Shown piece after piece: positions 50,732 through 59,468 of a DNA stretch of 64,000 bases (positions are counted from its first letter, which is position 1; each line of letters starts with the position of its first letter). Under the pieces are notes generated by a model. That model made no database searches, was not told the DNA's origin, and saw only the letters and a program-made list of their open reading frames with translations. Origin of the DNA: Clostridia bacterium (lineage in GTDB: Bacteria > Bacillota > Clostridia > Christensenellales > Aristaeellaceae); NCBI GenBank assembly GCA_017395065.1, contig JAFPWH010000071.1, positions 1-64,000 on the forward strand, written 5' to 3'. The position numbers and the translations under genes are program-made.

Positions 50732-53104
50732 ATGGAGACAGACCGCATTTCGATCAACGCAGGCTGGCTGTTCGCAAAGACCGAAGAGGAGGACGCGGTA
50801 AAGCCGAACTTCGACGAAAGCGCCTTTCAGCCCGTAAGGCTGCCGCACGACTGGCAGATCACGAACCCTCAAACGCCTGAGGCGCCGGGCGGGGGAAGCC
50901 AGGGCTTTTTCCCGCGGGAAGAGGTCGGCGTTTACCGCTATCATTTTACCGCGCCGGAAGAATTGAAGGGCAAGCTTGTGCGCGTCCTCTTTGACGGTGC
51001 GCAGCGCTTCAGCGAGGTCTACGTAAACGGTGAGTACGCGGGCGGAAGAAAGTACGGCTACGTACCGCTTCTGTGTGAGCTAAAAAACCTGAAATACGGT
51101 GAAGACAATCTCCTGAGCGTGCGCCTCGACAACTGCGCCGCGGCGGATAAAAACGCCGGCGGGGGAGACAGGTGGTATTCCGGCGCGGGTCTGTACCGGA
51201 ACGCCTGGCTGCTCGTGGACGAAGCGACGCACATCCGCCACGACGGCGTCTTCGTTACCGCAAAACCCAAACTGAACGGACCTGTATACAGTGAATCCGA
51301 CGGAAAGCCTCTTCGGGCCGCCTCTGCCGACGTGTGCGTCACGGTGGAAAACGAGGGCGGTTTGGACGGGTTCACGCTTGAGATCGACGTGTTGCAGGGC
51401 GGACAGAGCGTATATACCGAGCGGCAGAATGCGCTGAAGACCAACAGCTTCTGCTTTACGCTAAAGGACGCGTACCTCTGGACGACGCAGCAGCCCTGCC
51501 TGTACGCGCTGAGAGCGCGCTTAAGGCGCGGTAAAGCATGCGTCGACGAGCAGTGCGTGCGCTTCGGCGTGCGCAGCGCCGTGTTCGACGAAGAGGACGG
51601 CTTCCTGCTCAACTGCGTCAAAACCAAGCTCTGGGGCGTCAATTTTCACCACGACGGCGGGCCTTTGGGCGCGGCCGTGCCCATCGAACTGTGGCGACGC
51701 AGGCTCGAAAACGCGAAAAAGCTCGGCGTCAATGCGGTGCGCTGTTCGCACAACCCGATGGCGGAGGAGTTTTACGACCTCTGCGACGAATTGGGCCTGC
51801 TCGTCATCGACGAATACTGCGACAAATGGCAAAACAACGGCTTCTATTTCGACCTGATCGACGACGGGGAGCGGCTGGAGGAAATCGAGATCATGCTCCG
51901 TCGCGACCGCAATCACCCGTCCGTCATCCTCTGGAGCGTGGGCAACGAGATCGGCCCGCAGTACAGCGAGTACTTTTTCGCAATGCTCGAAAAGCTCTGC
52001 GCGAAGGTCAGACAGCTCGATCCCACCCGTGGCGTCAGCACGGCGCTGATCGGCTTCGTGCTGCCCGACTACAACGCCGGCACGCCGCTTGGCGTAAAGC
52101 TTTCGCTCATGAAGCGCTATGCCGGCATCGTGGACGTATTCATGGGCAACTACATGGAGCAGTATTATGAAAAGCTTCGCGAGGCCGGCATGCGCAAGCC
52201 CATCATCGGCAGCGAAGTGCACACCTACTACTGCTACAGCACCGACAGCCTGAACACGCTGAACATGAGCGCCGAATCGCCCTACGCCATCGTGAAACGC
52301 CACGACTGGGTCTGCGGCGCGTTCGTCTGGGCGGGCTGCGACTATCTGGGCGAAACGGGCGGCTGGCCCTGCAGGGGCTGGACGGGCTGCCTCATGGACT
52401 CTACGGGCGAAGCCAAGATACGCGCGTGGTACTGCGCGTCTCAGTTCAAAACCGAGCCGCTTTTGCGCCTTGCGGTGTACGACGAGAGCGAGCCCTGGGA
52501 CATGGCGAGGGGCAATTGGGGCTTTCCGCAGATGCGCGCGCACTGGAAGTATGCGCAAAACGAAAAGATCATGCACGTTGCCGTCATGACCAACTGCGAC
52601 ACGGTGAAGCTGTACCAGAACGCGCAGCAGCCGCGTATCGCGTACCTCAAGGACTATAAAGACGGCATGATCCACTTTTACCTGCCGTATTCCGCGGGCA
52701 TTCTGAGAGCAGAAGGCTATATCGGCGGAAACCTCGCGGCGAGCGACGCGCTTTACAGCGATTATGCGCCTGCCTCGCTTGCGCTTTCGGCGGACAGGGA
52801 CGTATTGCCCGCGGACGGCAAAAGCGTTTCACTGATCGACCTGTATCTGTACGACGCGCACGGGCGCGCCTACGTGCTGAGCGAACCCGTCGTGCGCGTG
52901 GCGCTCGAGGGGGACGGCGAAATACTGGCGCTGGACAACGGGAATCCGCTTCAGATACGCGACTACGCGAACAACGCCGCGCTCGAATTATACAACGGGC
53001 ATCTGCTGATTCTTCTCAGAGCGCCCGAAAAGCCGGGCAGCGCGAAGCTGCGCGTCTGGGCGGAAGGCTTTGACGCAAAGGAACTCACGCTAAATTACGT
53101 TTGA
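50732..53104 (+). CDS. GH2 family glycoside hydrolase (beta-galactosidase/glucuronidase-like)
   Basis: A 790-residue cytoplasmic protein. The sugar-binding jelly-roll domain has VRLPHDWQI, GVYRYHF, VLFDGAQRFSEVYVNGEY and RWYSGAGLYRNAWL. The TIM barrel has WGVNFHHDGG, NAVRCSHNPMAEEFYDLCDELGLLVIDEY, SVILWSVGNEIG with the acid/base Glu, and IIGSEVHTYY with the nucleophile Glu. DUF4982-like and Ig-like C-terminal domains follow (GFDAKELTLNY at the end). Both catalytic Glu are present. It probably removes a terminal beta-galactoside or related sugar from oligosaccharides brought in by the nearby transporter. It is followed by an isomerase gene after 39 bases. Confidence 0.93.
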   Translation: METDRISINAGWLFAKTEEEDAVKPNFDESAFQPVRLPHDWQITNPQTPEAPGGGSQGFFPREEVGVYRYHFTAPEELKGKLVRVLFDGAQRFSEVYVNGEYAGGRKYGYVPLLCELKNLKYGEDNLLSVRLDNCAAADKNAGGGDRWYSGAGLYRNAWLLVDEATHIRHDGVFVTAKPKLNGPVYSESDGKPLRAASADVCVTVENEGGLDGFTLEIDVLQGGQSVYTERQNALKTNSFCFTLKDAYLWTTQQPCLYALRARLRRGKACVDEQCVRFGVRSAVFDEEDGFLLNCVKTKLWGVNFHHDGGPLGAAVPIELWRRRLENAKKLGVNAVRCSHNPMAEEFYDLCDELGLLVIDEYCDKWQNNGFYFDLIDDGERLEEIEIMLRRDRNHPSVILWSVGNEIGPQYSEYFFAMLEKLCAKVRQLDPTRGVSTALIGFVLPDYNAGTPLGVKLSLMKRYAGIVDVFMGNYMEQYYEKLREAGMRKPIIGSEVHTYYCYSTDSLNTLNMSAESPYAIVKRHDWVCGAFVWAGCDYLGETGGWPCRGWTGCLMDSTGEAKIRAWYCASQFKTEPLLRLAVYDESEPWDMARGNWGFPQMRAHWKYAQNEKIMHVAVMTNCDTVKLYQNAQQPRIAYLKDYKDGMIHFYLPYSAGILRAEGYIGGNLAASDALYSDYAPASLALSADRDVLPADGKSVSLIDLYLYDAHGRAYVLSEPVVRVALEGDGEILALDNGNPLQIRDYANNAALELYNGHLLILLRAPEKPGSAKLRVWAEGFDAKELTLNYV

Positions 53105-53143
53105 ACGATTTGGAACGAACGACGACAGAGGGAGGACGACGCA

Positions 53144-54058
53144 ATGAACAAAATCGCGGTACAGACAGGCGGGACCGAAAAGCTTTACGACACAGTGGAG
53201 GCTTACGGCCACATCAGGGAATGGGGCTTCGACGCCGTGGATGCGAACATCGACCATGTGTTAAGCGGCGGAAACATCACCAAAAACAACATCCCGGAAT
53301 TGCTGATTAAGGGCGGCAGGGAATGCATGGAACTGTTCAAGCCCTGGCGAGACGGCTCAAAGACCTACGGCGTAGACAACTTTCAGGCGCACGCGCCGTT
53401 TCCAAGCTGGGTCGCGGGCGAAGCGGAGATCAACGGCAAAATGATCGAGGTGCTCAAAAACACGATCCGCGCCTGCGATTACATCGACTGCCGAAGACTC
53501 ATCATCCACCCGTTCTTCGCGGGCTACGACAAGATGCTGAGCTTTGAGGACGAATGGGCTCTGAACCTGGAATGCTACGCAAAGCTCATTCCCGTCGCGA
53601 AAGAGAACGGCGTCACCATCTGCCTTGAAAACATGTTCACGGGCTTCAAGGGCAAGATCATCGCTGCATGCTGCTCCAATCCGGTGCTCGCGTGCAAATA
53701 CGTCGACGAACTGAACGCGCTGGCGGGCGAAAACGTATTCGGCTTTTGCCTGGATACGGGCCACGCGCTTTTGTGCGGGCTGGACATCAGGCAGACGATG
53801 CTGACGCTGGGCAAGCGCATCTGCGCCTTCCACATCCACGACAACAACGGAACGAGCGACCAGCACCTTGCCCCGTACATGGGCGTGCTCGACTGGCAGC
53901 GCTTTATCGAAGGCTTAAGGCTGATCGGCTATAAGGACACCTTGTCCTTTGAGACCTTCAACGTATGGAACGTCGTGGACAACCAGGTCATCGACCACAT
54001 GATGCGCTTCATTTACGATTGCGGCGTGATGTTCAGCCGCAGAGCCGAACTGCAGTAA
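53144..54058 (+). CDS. Sugar phosphate isomerase/epimerase-like TIM-barrel protein
   Basis: A 304-residue protein of the xylose-isomerase-like superfamily. CRRLIIHPFFAGY (His), VTICLENMFTGFKGK (Glu), FGFCLDTGHALLCGL (Asp, His), CAFHIHDNNG (His, Asp) and TLSFETFNVW (Glu) are metal-site positions in order, so the enzyme looks active. It follows GH2 and likely isomerises the released sugar or a derivative. GGAGGACG precedes the ATG. Confidence 0.88.
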   Translation: MNKIAVQTGGTEKLYDTVEAYGHIREWGFDAVDANIDHVLSGGNITKNNIPELLIKGGRECMELFKPWRDGSKTYGVDNFQAHAPFPSWVAGEAEINGKMIEVLKNTIRACDYIDCRRLIIHPFFAGYDKMLSFEDEWALNLECYAKLIPVAKENGVTICLENMFTGFKGKIIAACCSNPVLACKYVDELNALAGENVFGFCLDTGHALLCGLDIRQTMLTLGKRICAFHIHDNNGTSDQHLAPYMGVLDWQRFIEGLRLIGYKDTLSFETFNVWNVVDNQVIDHMMRFIYDCGVMFSRRAELQ

Positions 54059-54077
54059 ACAGTCGAATCCCGTAAGG

Positions 54078-54172
54078 AAAACGACCTCATCCGTCGCCTT
54101 CCCCATGGGGGAAGGCTTTGGAATGGAGGCAGGCAGATGACAGAGAGCAGTACTAAAAAACGACCTCATCCC
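54078..54172. repeat. Repeated intergenic element with hairpins
   Basis: AACGACCTCATCC occurs at 54080-54092 and again at 54160-54172 (80 bases apart). The first copy leads into the hairpin GCCTTCCCC/GGGGAAGGC (54096-54116), the second into a terminator. Such CCTCATCC-CCTTCCCC elements recur between genes of many gut Clostridia, from general memory. Confidence 0.65.
54096..54119 (+). terminator. Terminator-like hairpin after the isomerase gene
   Basis: GCCTTCCCC pairs with GGGGAAGGC around ATG(G), followed by TTT. Confidence 0.6.
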
Positions 54173-54197
54173 CGATAGGGGATGAGGCGTTTTTTTC
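54155..54197. terminator. Bidirectional terminator between the two convergent sugar operons
   Basis: A6-CG..CCTCATCCCC pairs with GGGGATGAGG-CG-T7 around GATA. Confidence 0.9.
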
Positions 54198-54208
54198 AGG
54201 TGAACCGA

Positions 54209-55732
54209 TTAGTGGATGGCGTCGTAGGCTTCCTGATACTCGGCCAGGATCTTGTCGCCGCCCTGGGTGTGCCAATCGGCGTATACGGCCTTCAGACCAT
54301 CCAGGTCGATCTTGCCGGCGATGTACTGCACCTGCGCGTCTTCAACGGTCTGGTTGATGGTGGCGCCCATCAGTACGTTGGTTTCGCTGTCCAGCGTGTA
54401 GCAGGGGTTGGAGATGACGTACTGGGCGTTCTCGATCAGATTGTTGTTATACCAGTTGCGCAGGATGGTGCTGGCAGCCTTGGGAGACAGATCGCCGTGT
54501 ACGTTCATGCCCAGCTGGTTGAGGCTGTGCAGCACGGTGTTGGTGTAGAGAGTGTACTGATCCTTGTTGGCATCTTCTCCCTCGGGATAGGTGTAACGAT
54601 ATCCGTCGGAATGGATCCAGTAGGTGCAGCCTTCCACGCCGCAGTTGAGGGTGGTGGTGCCGTCTTCGCTGCTGCACCAGTCAAGGAACTTGAGCACGGC
54701 GGGGAGCTTCTCTTCGCTCACGGTCTTGCAAACGCAGACTTCGCCGGAAGCACCGATGTTCTGGGGCCAGATCTGGATGTCGCCTTCGTCGTTGGGCAGT
54801 GCGGTCACGAGCGCCACGATGGGGTTCTCGGGATCGGCACCCATGTTGGTCTCCAGCCACTCCTGATAACGATAGCCGTTGTCAAGGCAGTCGAGGCGCA
54901 TGATGGCCTTGGGGGGCGTGCTGCGCTCGGCGTCGTTCCAGCTGCCGGATTCGATGGTCATGAAGTTGGGATCGATTCCGCCGGCCTCATACAGCTCGCG
55001 CAGGAAATCGAGGCCTTCCTGGAAGGCAGGATCCTCGAAGGCGGGGTAGATGGTGCCGTCCTCGTCGACGCCGTACTGATAGGGAGCGCCCATCATGACG
55101 GTGGTGATGCCGATGGTGCCGGCGACGTATTTGCACATGTTGATGACATACATGTCGGGATCGAGCGCGGCCAGAGCGAAGCAGAGCTCTTTGAACTCTT
55201 CAACGTTCGTGGGAACCTCGGTGATGCCGGCTTCCTCGGCGTAGTCGCTGCGGTAGTAGATACCGGCGCGGGCATACGCACGGGAGCGGTACACGCCGTA
55301 CAGACGGCCGTCGATGGCGATGTTGTCGTAGGTGGACTTGGAGCCCGCCGCGAGGTTCGGATACTCTTCGGCGTCATAGATGTAATCGGTCAGATCCCAG
55401 AACGCGCCGGCGCGGGCGGTGGAGATCATGATGGCGTCGCGAACGCCCTGCATGACCATGACTTCAGGCATGTTGGCGGGGTCCGCAACGGTCAGACTGG
55501 TCATCTCGCCGTAGGCAGAGTCGGCAACCCACTGGATGTCGAGCTTCACGCCGGTCGCCTCATAGATGTGCTGCAGAACGGGGTTGCCGTCTTCGAGGGT
55601 CACCCAGTCTTTGTCGGAGTTGAAGTCCGGCAGCATAACTTTCAGCGTGATCTCTTCGTTCTCGGCGGAAACGAAGCTCGCCAGGGACAGCGCCATGATC
55701 AGCGCAAGTACCAGGGAAACAAGTTTCTTCAT
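54209..55732 (-). CDS. Extracellular solute-binding protein (LipO-like) of the second sugar transporter
   Basis: A 507-residue protein with signal peptide 1-23 (ending VSAE), no lipobox Cys. EITLKVMLPDFNSDKDW, MPEVMVMQGV, DGRLYGVYRSR, GIYYRSDYAEEAGI and VPTNVEEFKELCFAL are typical of long Firmicutes binding proteins that work with LplB/LplC permeases on complex glycans. It is the last gene of the operon (57697-54209), 56 bases after lplC-like. Confidence 0.93.
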   Translation of the reverse strand: MKKLVSLVLALIMALSLASFVSAENEEITLKVMLPDFNSDKDWVTLEDGNPVLQHIYEATGVKLDIQWVADSAYGEMTSLTVADPANMPEVMVMQGVRDAIMISTARAGAFWDLTDYIYDAEEYPNLAAGSKSTYDNIAIDGRLYGVYRSRAYARAGIYYRSDYAEEAGITEVPTNVEEFKELCFALAALDPDMYVINMCKYVAGTIGITTVMMGAPYQYGVDEDGTIYPAFEDPAFQEGLDFLRELYEAGGIDPNFMTIESGSWNDAERSTPPKAIMRLDCLDNGYRYQEWLETNMGADPENPIVALVTALPNDEGDIQIWPQNIGASGEVCVCKTVSEEKLPAVLKFLDWCSSEDGTTTLNCGVEGCTYWIHSDGYRYTYPEGEDANKDQYTLYTNTVLHSLNQLGMNVHGDLSPKAASTILRNWYNNNLIENAQYVISNPCYTLDSETNVLMGATINQTVEDAQVQYIAGKIDLDGLKAVYADWHTQGGDKILAEYQEAYDAIH

Positions 55733-55788
55733 TTCGAAACCTCCTTAAAGAATTGTTATAACGAGCGCATACGCGCCGATAACCGTTT

Positions 55789-56742
55789 TTAGCCCTTGAG
55801 CGCGCCGACCATGACGCCCTTCACGAAGTACTTCTGCAGGAAGGGATAGATGCACATGATGGGCACGGTGGCCACGACGATGACTGCCATCTTGATGGAC
55901 TCCTTGGGCGGCTCCACGAAGTCGGGGTCCATCAGCGTCATGTCGCTCGCGCTGGCCTCCGCCGTGATGATGATCTGGCGAAGGATCAGCTGCAGGGGAT
56001 ACATTTTGTCGTCGGTCAGGTAGATCATCGCGGAGAAGTAGCTGTTCCAGTGGCCGACTGCGTAGAACAGACCGAACGTGGCCAGTACAGGCAGCGACAG
56101 GGGAAGCACGATGCGAACCAGCGTGCTTAAGTCGTTGCAGCCGTCGAGGTTCGCGCTTTCCTCCAGCTCCTGCGGGATGCCCTGGAAGAAGTTCTTGACG
56201 ATCATCATGTTGTAGGCGGAAATCGCGCCGGGCAGGAGGATCGCCCAGTAGGTGCCGCGCATGCCCAGCCACGTGGAAACCAGTACGTAACCGGGGATCA
56301 TGCCGCCGGAAAAGAACATCGAGAAGATGATCAGATTCAGTATCGGCGTTCTGAAGCGCAGGTACTTCTTGCTCAGCGGGTAGGCCATCGTGACCGTGCA
56401 GAACAGGTTGATCAGTGTTCCGCATACGGTGATGAACACGCTGTTGCCGAAGGCGCGGATCAGCTTGTTCGACGCGAAGATGTAGGTATAGGCGTCGATC
56501 GACCAGGTGTGGGGGATCAGGAACATGCTCCTGGTCTGAAGCTCGAATTCCGTCGCAAAGGAGTTGAAGATGATGTAGAGGATCGGCAAAACCGTGGTGA
56601 TCGCGGCCAGCGTGATCACGGTGTAGTTCAGTATGTCGAACAGTACGCTGCCGACCGTTCTGTATACGCCGACGGGCGCGTTGCTGAGGATGATGGTCTT
56701 GCCGTTGAGTTCGGCAGTAAATCCGTTTTTCTTCTTTGCCAT
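55789..56742 (-). CDS. Sugar ABC transporter permease (LplC-like)
   Basis: A 317-residue protein with six membrane helices. The EAA loop reads SANLDGCNDLSTLVRIVLPLSLP, and the C-terminus YPFLQKYFVKGVMVGALKG is the classical end of this permease type. The start chosen is ATG 56742, eight bases after GGAGG; the GTG at 56751 overlaps that site. It works with the LplB-like protein encoded 14 bases upstream. No ATPase lies in the operon. Confidence 0.94.
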   Translation of the reverse strand: MAKKKNGFTAELNGKTIILSNAPVGVYRTVGSVLFDILNYTVITLAAITTVLPILYIIFNSFATEFELQTRSMFLIPHTWSIDAYTYIFASNKLIRAFGNSVFITVCGTLINLFCTVTMAYPLSKKYLRFRTPILNLIIFSMFFSGGMIPGYVLVSTWLGMRGTYWAILLPGAISAYNMMIVKNFFQGIPQELEESANLDGCNDLSTLVRIVLPLSLPVLATFGLFYAVGHWNSYFSAMIYLTDDKMYPLQLILRQIIITAEASASDMTLMDPDFVEPPKESIKMAVIVVATVPIMCIYPFLQKYFVKGVMVGALKG

Positions 56743-56755
56743 GCTGCCCACCTCC

Positions 56756-57697
56756 TCAGTACAAGCCTTCTTCGCCCAAGGCGTGGGCGATCTTGTTGGA
56801 GGTTACGACCATGCAGACCGATACCAGGCTCTTCATAAGACCTACGGCTGTCGTATAGGAATACTGGCCGCCCTTGATACCGTTCTGATAGACGAACACG
56901 TCCAGCGTCAGCGAAACGGAACGGTTTAGTGAGTTGGACATCAGTATCAGGTGCTCGTAGCCCGTGTCCAGTACGGAGCCCATTCTCAGTACCAGCAAAA
57001 GCACGATCGTGCTCCTGATCGAAGGCAGGGTGATGTGCCAAAGCCGCTGCGCGCGGTTTGCGCCGTCGATCATGCTGGCTTCGTACAACTGCGTGTCCAC
57101 GTTGGTCAGCGCGGCAAGGAAGATGATCGTGCCCCAGCCGGTTTCCTTCCATATGCTCTGGCCCACGATCATCCAGCGGAATACGCCGGGATCGCCCAGA
57201 TAGTCGATCGAACGGCCCAGCATTTTCTGCGTGAGTTTGTATATGATGCCGTCCGCGCCGAAAATGACGTAGGTGATCGAAACCACGATGACGATCGATA
57301 TGAAGTGCGGCATGTACAGAAGCGTCTGCGAGATCTTCTTGAAGTGCATGTTCCTGATCTCGTTGAGCATCAGCGCAAGCACGATGGGCGCGGGGAAGGT
57401 GAGCACGATGCTCATCAGCGAAAGCAGAAGCGTGTTTCCAAGGTAGGTCAGCCACATGGGCGTGGAAAAGAACTGCTTGAACCAGTACAAGCCCACATAG
57501 GCGCTCTTGATGGGGCCGGTAAAGGGGACGTAGTTCTCAAAACCGATGATGATGCCCCACATCGGCAGATATTTGAAGACGGCGAAGTAAACCAGCCCGG
57601 GTATCATCATCAGATACAGCCAGGGGTTCCTCATCAGGTCCTTGCCTATGCTTCTCCTGTGCGGACGCTTTTGCCGCACGTCGGCGGTAACGGTCAT
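56756..57697 (-). CDS. Sugar ABC transporter permease (LplB-like)
   Basis: A 313-residue protein with six helices. NPWLYLMMIPGLVYFAVFKYLPMWGI is typical of LplB at the N-terminus; the EAA loop is ASMIDGANRAQRLWHITLPSI; the end is SNKIAHALGEEGLY. The start chosen is ATG 57697, following GAGGAGA. First gene of the operon LplB-LplC-binding protein. Confidence 0.94.
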   Translation of the reverse strand: MTVTADVRQKRPHRRSIGKDLMRNPWLYLMMIPGLVYFAVFKYLPMWGIIIGFENYVPFTGPIKSAYVGLYWFKQFFSTPMWLTYLGNTLLLSLMSIVLTFPAPIVLALMLNEIRNMHFKKISQTLLYMPHFISIVIVVSITYVIFGADGIIYKLTQKMLGRSIDYLGDPGVFRWMIVGQSIWKETGWGTIIFLAALTNVDTQLYEASMIDGANRAQRLWHITLPSIRSTIVLLLVLRMGSVLDTGYEHLILMSNSLNRSVSLTLDVFVYQNGIKGGQYSYTTAVGLMKSLVSVCMVVTSNKIAHALGEEGLY

Positions 57698-57796
57698 CTG
57701 CTCACTCTCCTCGTCGTTATATATATGCAATCAAATACAGTATAGAAAAAGCCGACTGTTTATCCGCAGCTCGGCAGCGTATAAACTATCATTAAC

Positions 57797-57825
57797 ATTA
57801 TAATGGATTTGTACATAAAATGCAA
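57797..57825 (-). promoter_or_regulatory. Promoter of the LplBC-binding-protein operon
   Basis: Reverse strand TTGCAT (57825-57820), 17 bases, TATAAT (57802-57797). The leader of about 100 bases before the ATG contains no further clear element. Confidence 0.8.
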
Positions 57826-57834
57826 GCGTTTTGA
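57820..57834 (+). promoter_or_regulatory. Candidate CcpA cre site overlapping the -35
   Basis: ATGCAAGCGTTTTGA fits the cre consensus WTGNAARCGNWWWCA at all but one position (G for C at 57833). It covers the -35 of the transporter promoter, where CcpA-HPr(Ser-P) would repress. Confidence 0.5.
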
Positions 57835-57897
57835 ACGCACGTATCGAAAATATTTCATTAAGTGAGGCGGGCGCCGCCTTTTCGGAAAAGAAAAAGC

Positions 57898-57937
57898 AAA
57901 AAACGATCCGCTCAGGCTCCTAACTGCGGATCGTTTG
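57898..57937 (-). terminator. Terminator of the rsmB-to-rpe cluster
   Basis: Reverse strand AAACGATCCGC (57935-57925) pairs with GCGGATCGTTT (57911-57901), followed by a T run. Confidence 0.85.
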
Positions 57938-57946
57938 GGGGATCGT

Positions 57947-58594
57947 TTATGATCGCTTCAACAGTTTGACGAATTCGGCGGGGTCCTCCGCCTTGAAAAA
58001 CGCGGAGCCGGCGACCAGCATGTCCGCACCGGCCGCGACGGCGAGCGGAGCCGTTTCCGTATTGATGCCGCCGTCCACCTCCACGATGGGGTTCAGGCCG
58101 CGTTCTGTGCACATGCGCCTGATTTCGCGCACCTTGTCCAGCGTGAAAGGCAAAAGCTTCTGCCCGCCCTTGCCGGGCTCGACGGTCATGATGAGGATCA
58201 GATCGCACAGCTCAAGGACCTCCTCGAGCGCGTGCACGTCGGTATAGGGCTTGACCGATACGCCTGCAAGGCAGCCTGCTTCCCTGATCCTTCGCAGCGT
58301 GTTTGCGGTCTCGAAGCCCGCCGCTTCCTGATGGATCGTGATGTACCTCGCGCCTGCCTCGGCGAACTCCGAAATGTGCTTTTCGGGATGCACGATCATC
58401 AGATGTGCGTCGATCGGGAAACCGCGCTTCGACAAAAACGACAAAAGCCCCTGCCCGAAGGTGATGGCGGGCACGAAGGAACCGTCCATCACGTCGTAAT
58501 GCAGTGCGTCCGCGCCGGAGGAGACCACCTTGTCCAGCGCCTTTCCGAATTCGAGATAGTTGCTTGCAAGCAGCGACGGCGCGACCTTAATCAT
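57947..58594 (-). CDS. rpe: Ribulose-phosphate 3-epimerase
   Basis: A 215-residue TIM barrel. APSLLASNYLEFGKAL, LHYDVMDGSFVPAITFG, IDAHLMIVHPEKHI, ILIMTVEPGKGGQKLLPFTLDKV and IVEVDGGINTETAPL are the diagnostic RPE motifs with the metal-binding His and Asp residues. It interconverts ribulose-5-P and xylulose-5-P in the pentose phosphate pathway. Its start overlaps the end of rsgA by 8 bases; it is the last gene of the cluster. Confidence 0.96.
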   Translation of the reverse strand: MIKVAPSLLASNYLEFGKALDKVVSSGADALHYDVMDGSFVPAITFGQGLLSFLSKRGFPIDAHLMIVHPEKHISEFAEAGARYITIHQEAAGFETANTLRRIREAGCLAGVSVKPYTDVHALEEVLELCDLILIMTVEPGKGGQKLLPFTLDKVREIRRMCTERGLNPIVEVDGGINTETAPLAVAAGADMLVAGSAFFKAEDPAEFVKLLKRS

Positions 58595-59468
58595 AGCGCT
58601 TCATCCACCTTTCTCTCTGTTCATTGAGTAATTCTATGTATCTGTCGTAGCGCCCGCGCGGGATACTGCCTTCGATAAGCGCTTGCTTTACCGCACAGTG
58701 CGGTTCGCTGTCGTGGCAGCAGGGCTGAAAAAAGCATTTGTCCGCATAGGGCTGAAATTCTTTGTAGAAGCCGGCCAGCGCTTCCGGTTCGCAGGATTCG
58801 CTCTCGAACAGGCTGAAGCCCGGCGTGTCCAGTACCGCACCCTCGTTTACGGGCAGCAGGCGGCAGGCGCGGGTCGTGTGCTTTCCGCGGTCTATGCGGC
58901 GCGAAATGTCGCCGACCTCCAGAAGCGTCCCGTACAGCGCGTTGATCAGGGAGCTTTTGCCGACGCCGGACTGCCCCGCGAAGGCGTGTATTTTGCCGCG
59001 CAGCGCCGTCTTAAGGCTGTCAAGGCCCTCGCCGGTCAGCGCGCTCACCGGAAATACTTGAGCGCCGCAATACGCGTACTCCGCCTTCAGGCGCAGCGCG
59101 TTTTCATTAGCGAGGTCGCACTTGTTCAGGGCAAGCAGTGTGTATATGCCCTTGCGCTTTGCGCTGACCAGCATCCTGTCCACCAAAAGCAGATCCGCCG
59201 CGGGTACGTGGCAGGACACGGTGATCACCAGCGCGTCGATATTGCTTACCGGCGGGCGGACGAGCTCGTTTTTACGGGGAAGTATGGACTTGAGCCACCC
59301 GTCCTCTTCGCCCGTTCCGGGCTCGAACTCTATCAGGTCGCCCACGAGGGGTTTTAAGTGTACGCGCCTGATTTTGTTCTGGGCGCGCAGCGTGTACTGT
59401 CTTCCGTCGTCGCCCAGCGCGTAATAAAACCCGCCGATGCCCTGCAGCAAACGCCCGAACATGCTCAT
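58587..59468 (-). CDS. rsgA: RsgA, small ribosomal subunit biogenesis GTPase
   Basis: A 293-residue protein with an OB domain (MSMFGRLLQGIGGFYYALG...VHLKPLVGDLIEFE) and a circularly permuted GTPase: LALNKCDL (G4) comes before FAGQSGVGKSSLINAL (G1) and LDTPGF (G3). The C-terminal zinc finger is FFQPCCHDSEPHCAVKQAL. It helps 30S maturation. It overlaps pknB by 4 bases (ATGA). Confidence 0.96.
   Translation of the reverse strand: MSMFGRLLQGIGGFYYALGDDGRQYTLRAQNKIRRVHLKPLVGDLIEFEPGTGEEDGWLKSILPRKNELVRPPVSNIDALVITVSCHVPAADLLLVDRMLVSAKRKGIYTLLALNKCDLANENALRLKAEYAYCGAQVFPVSALTGEGLDSLKTALRGKIHAFAGQSGVGKSSLINALYGTLLEVGDISRRIDRGKHTTRACRLLPVNEGAVLDTPGFSLFESESCEPEALAGFYKEFQPYADKCFFQPCCHDSEPHCAVKQALIEGSIPRGRYDRYIELLNEQRERWMKRYD

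Noticed and set aside
54182-55792. A 536-codon open frame on the plus strand
   Set aside because: It is the antisense of the solute-binding protein gene; no start signal and Gly/Val/His-rich nonsense.
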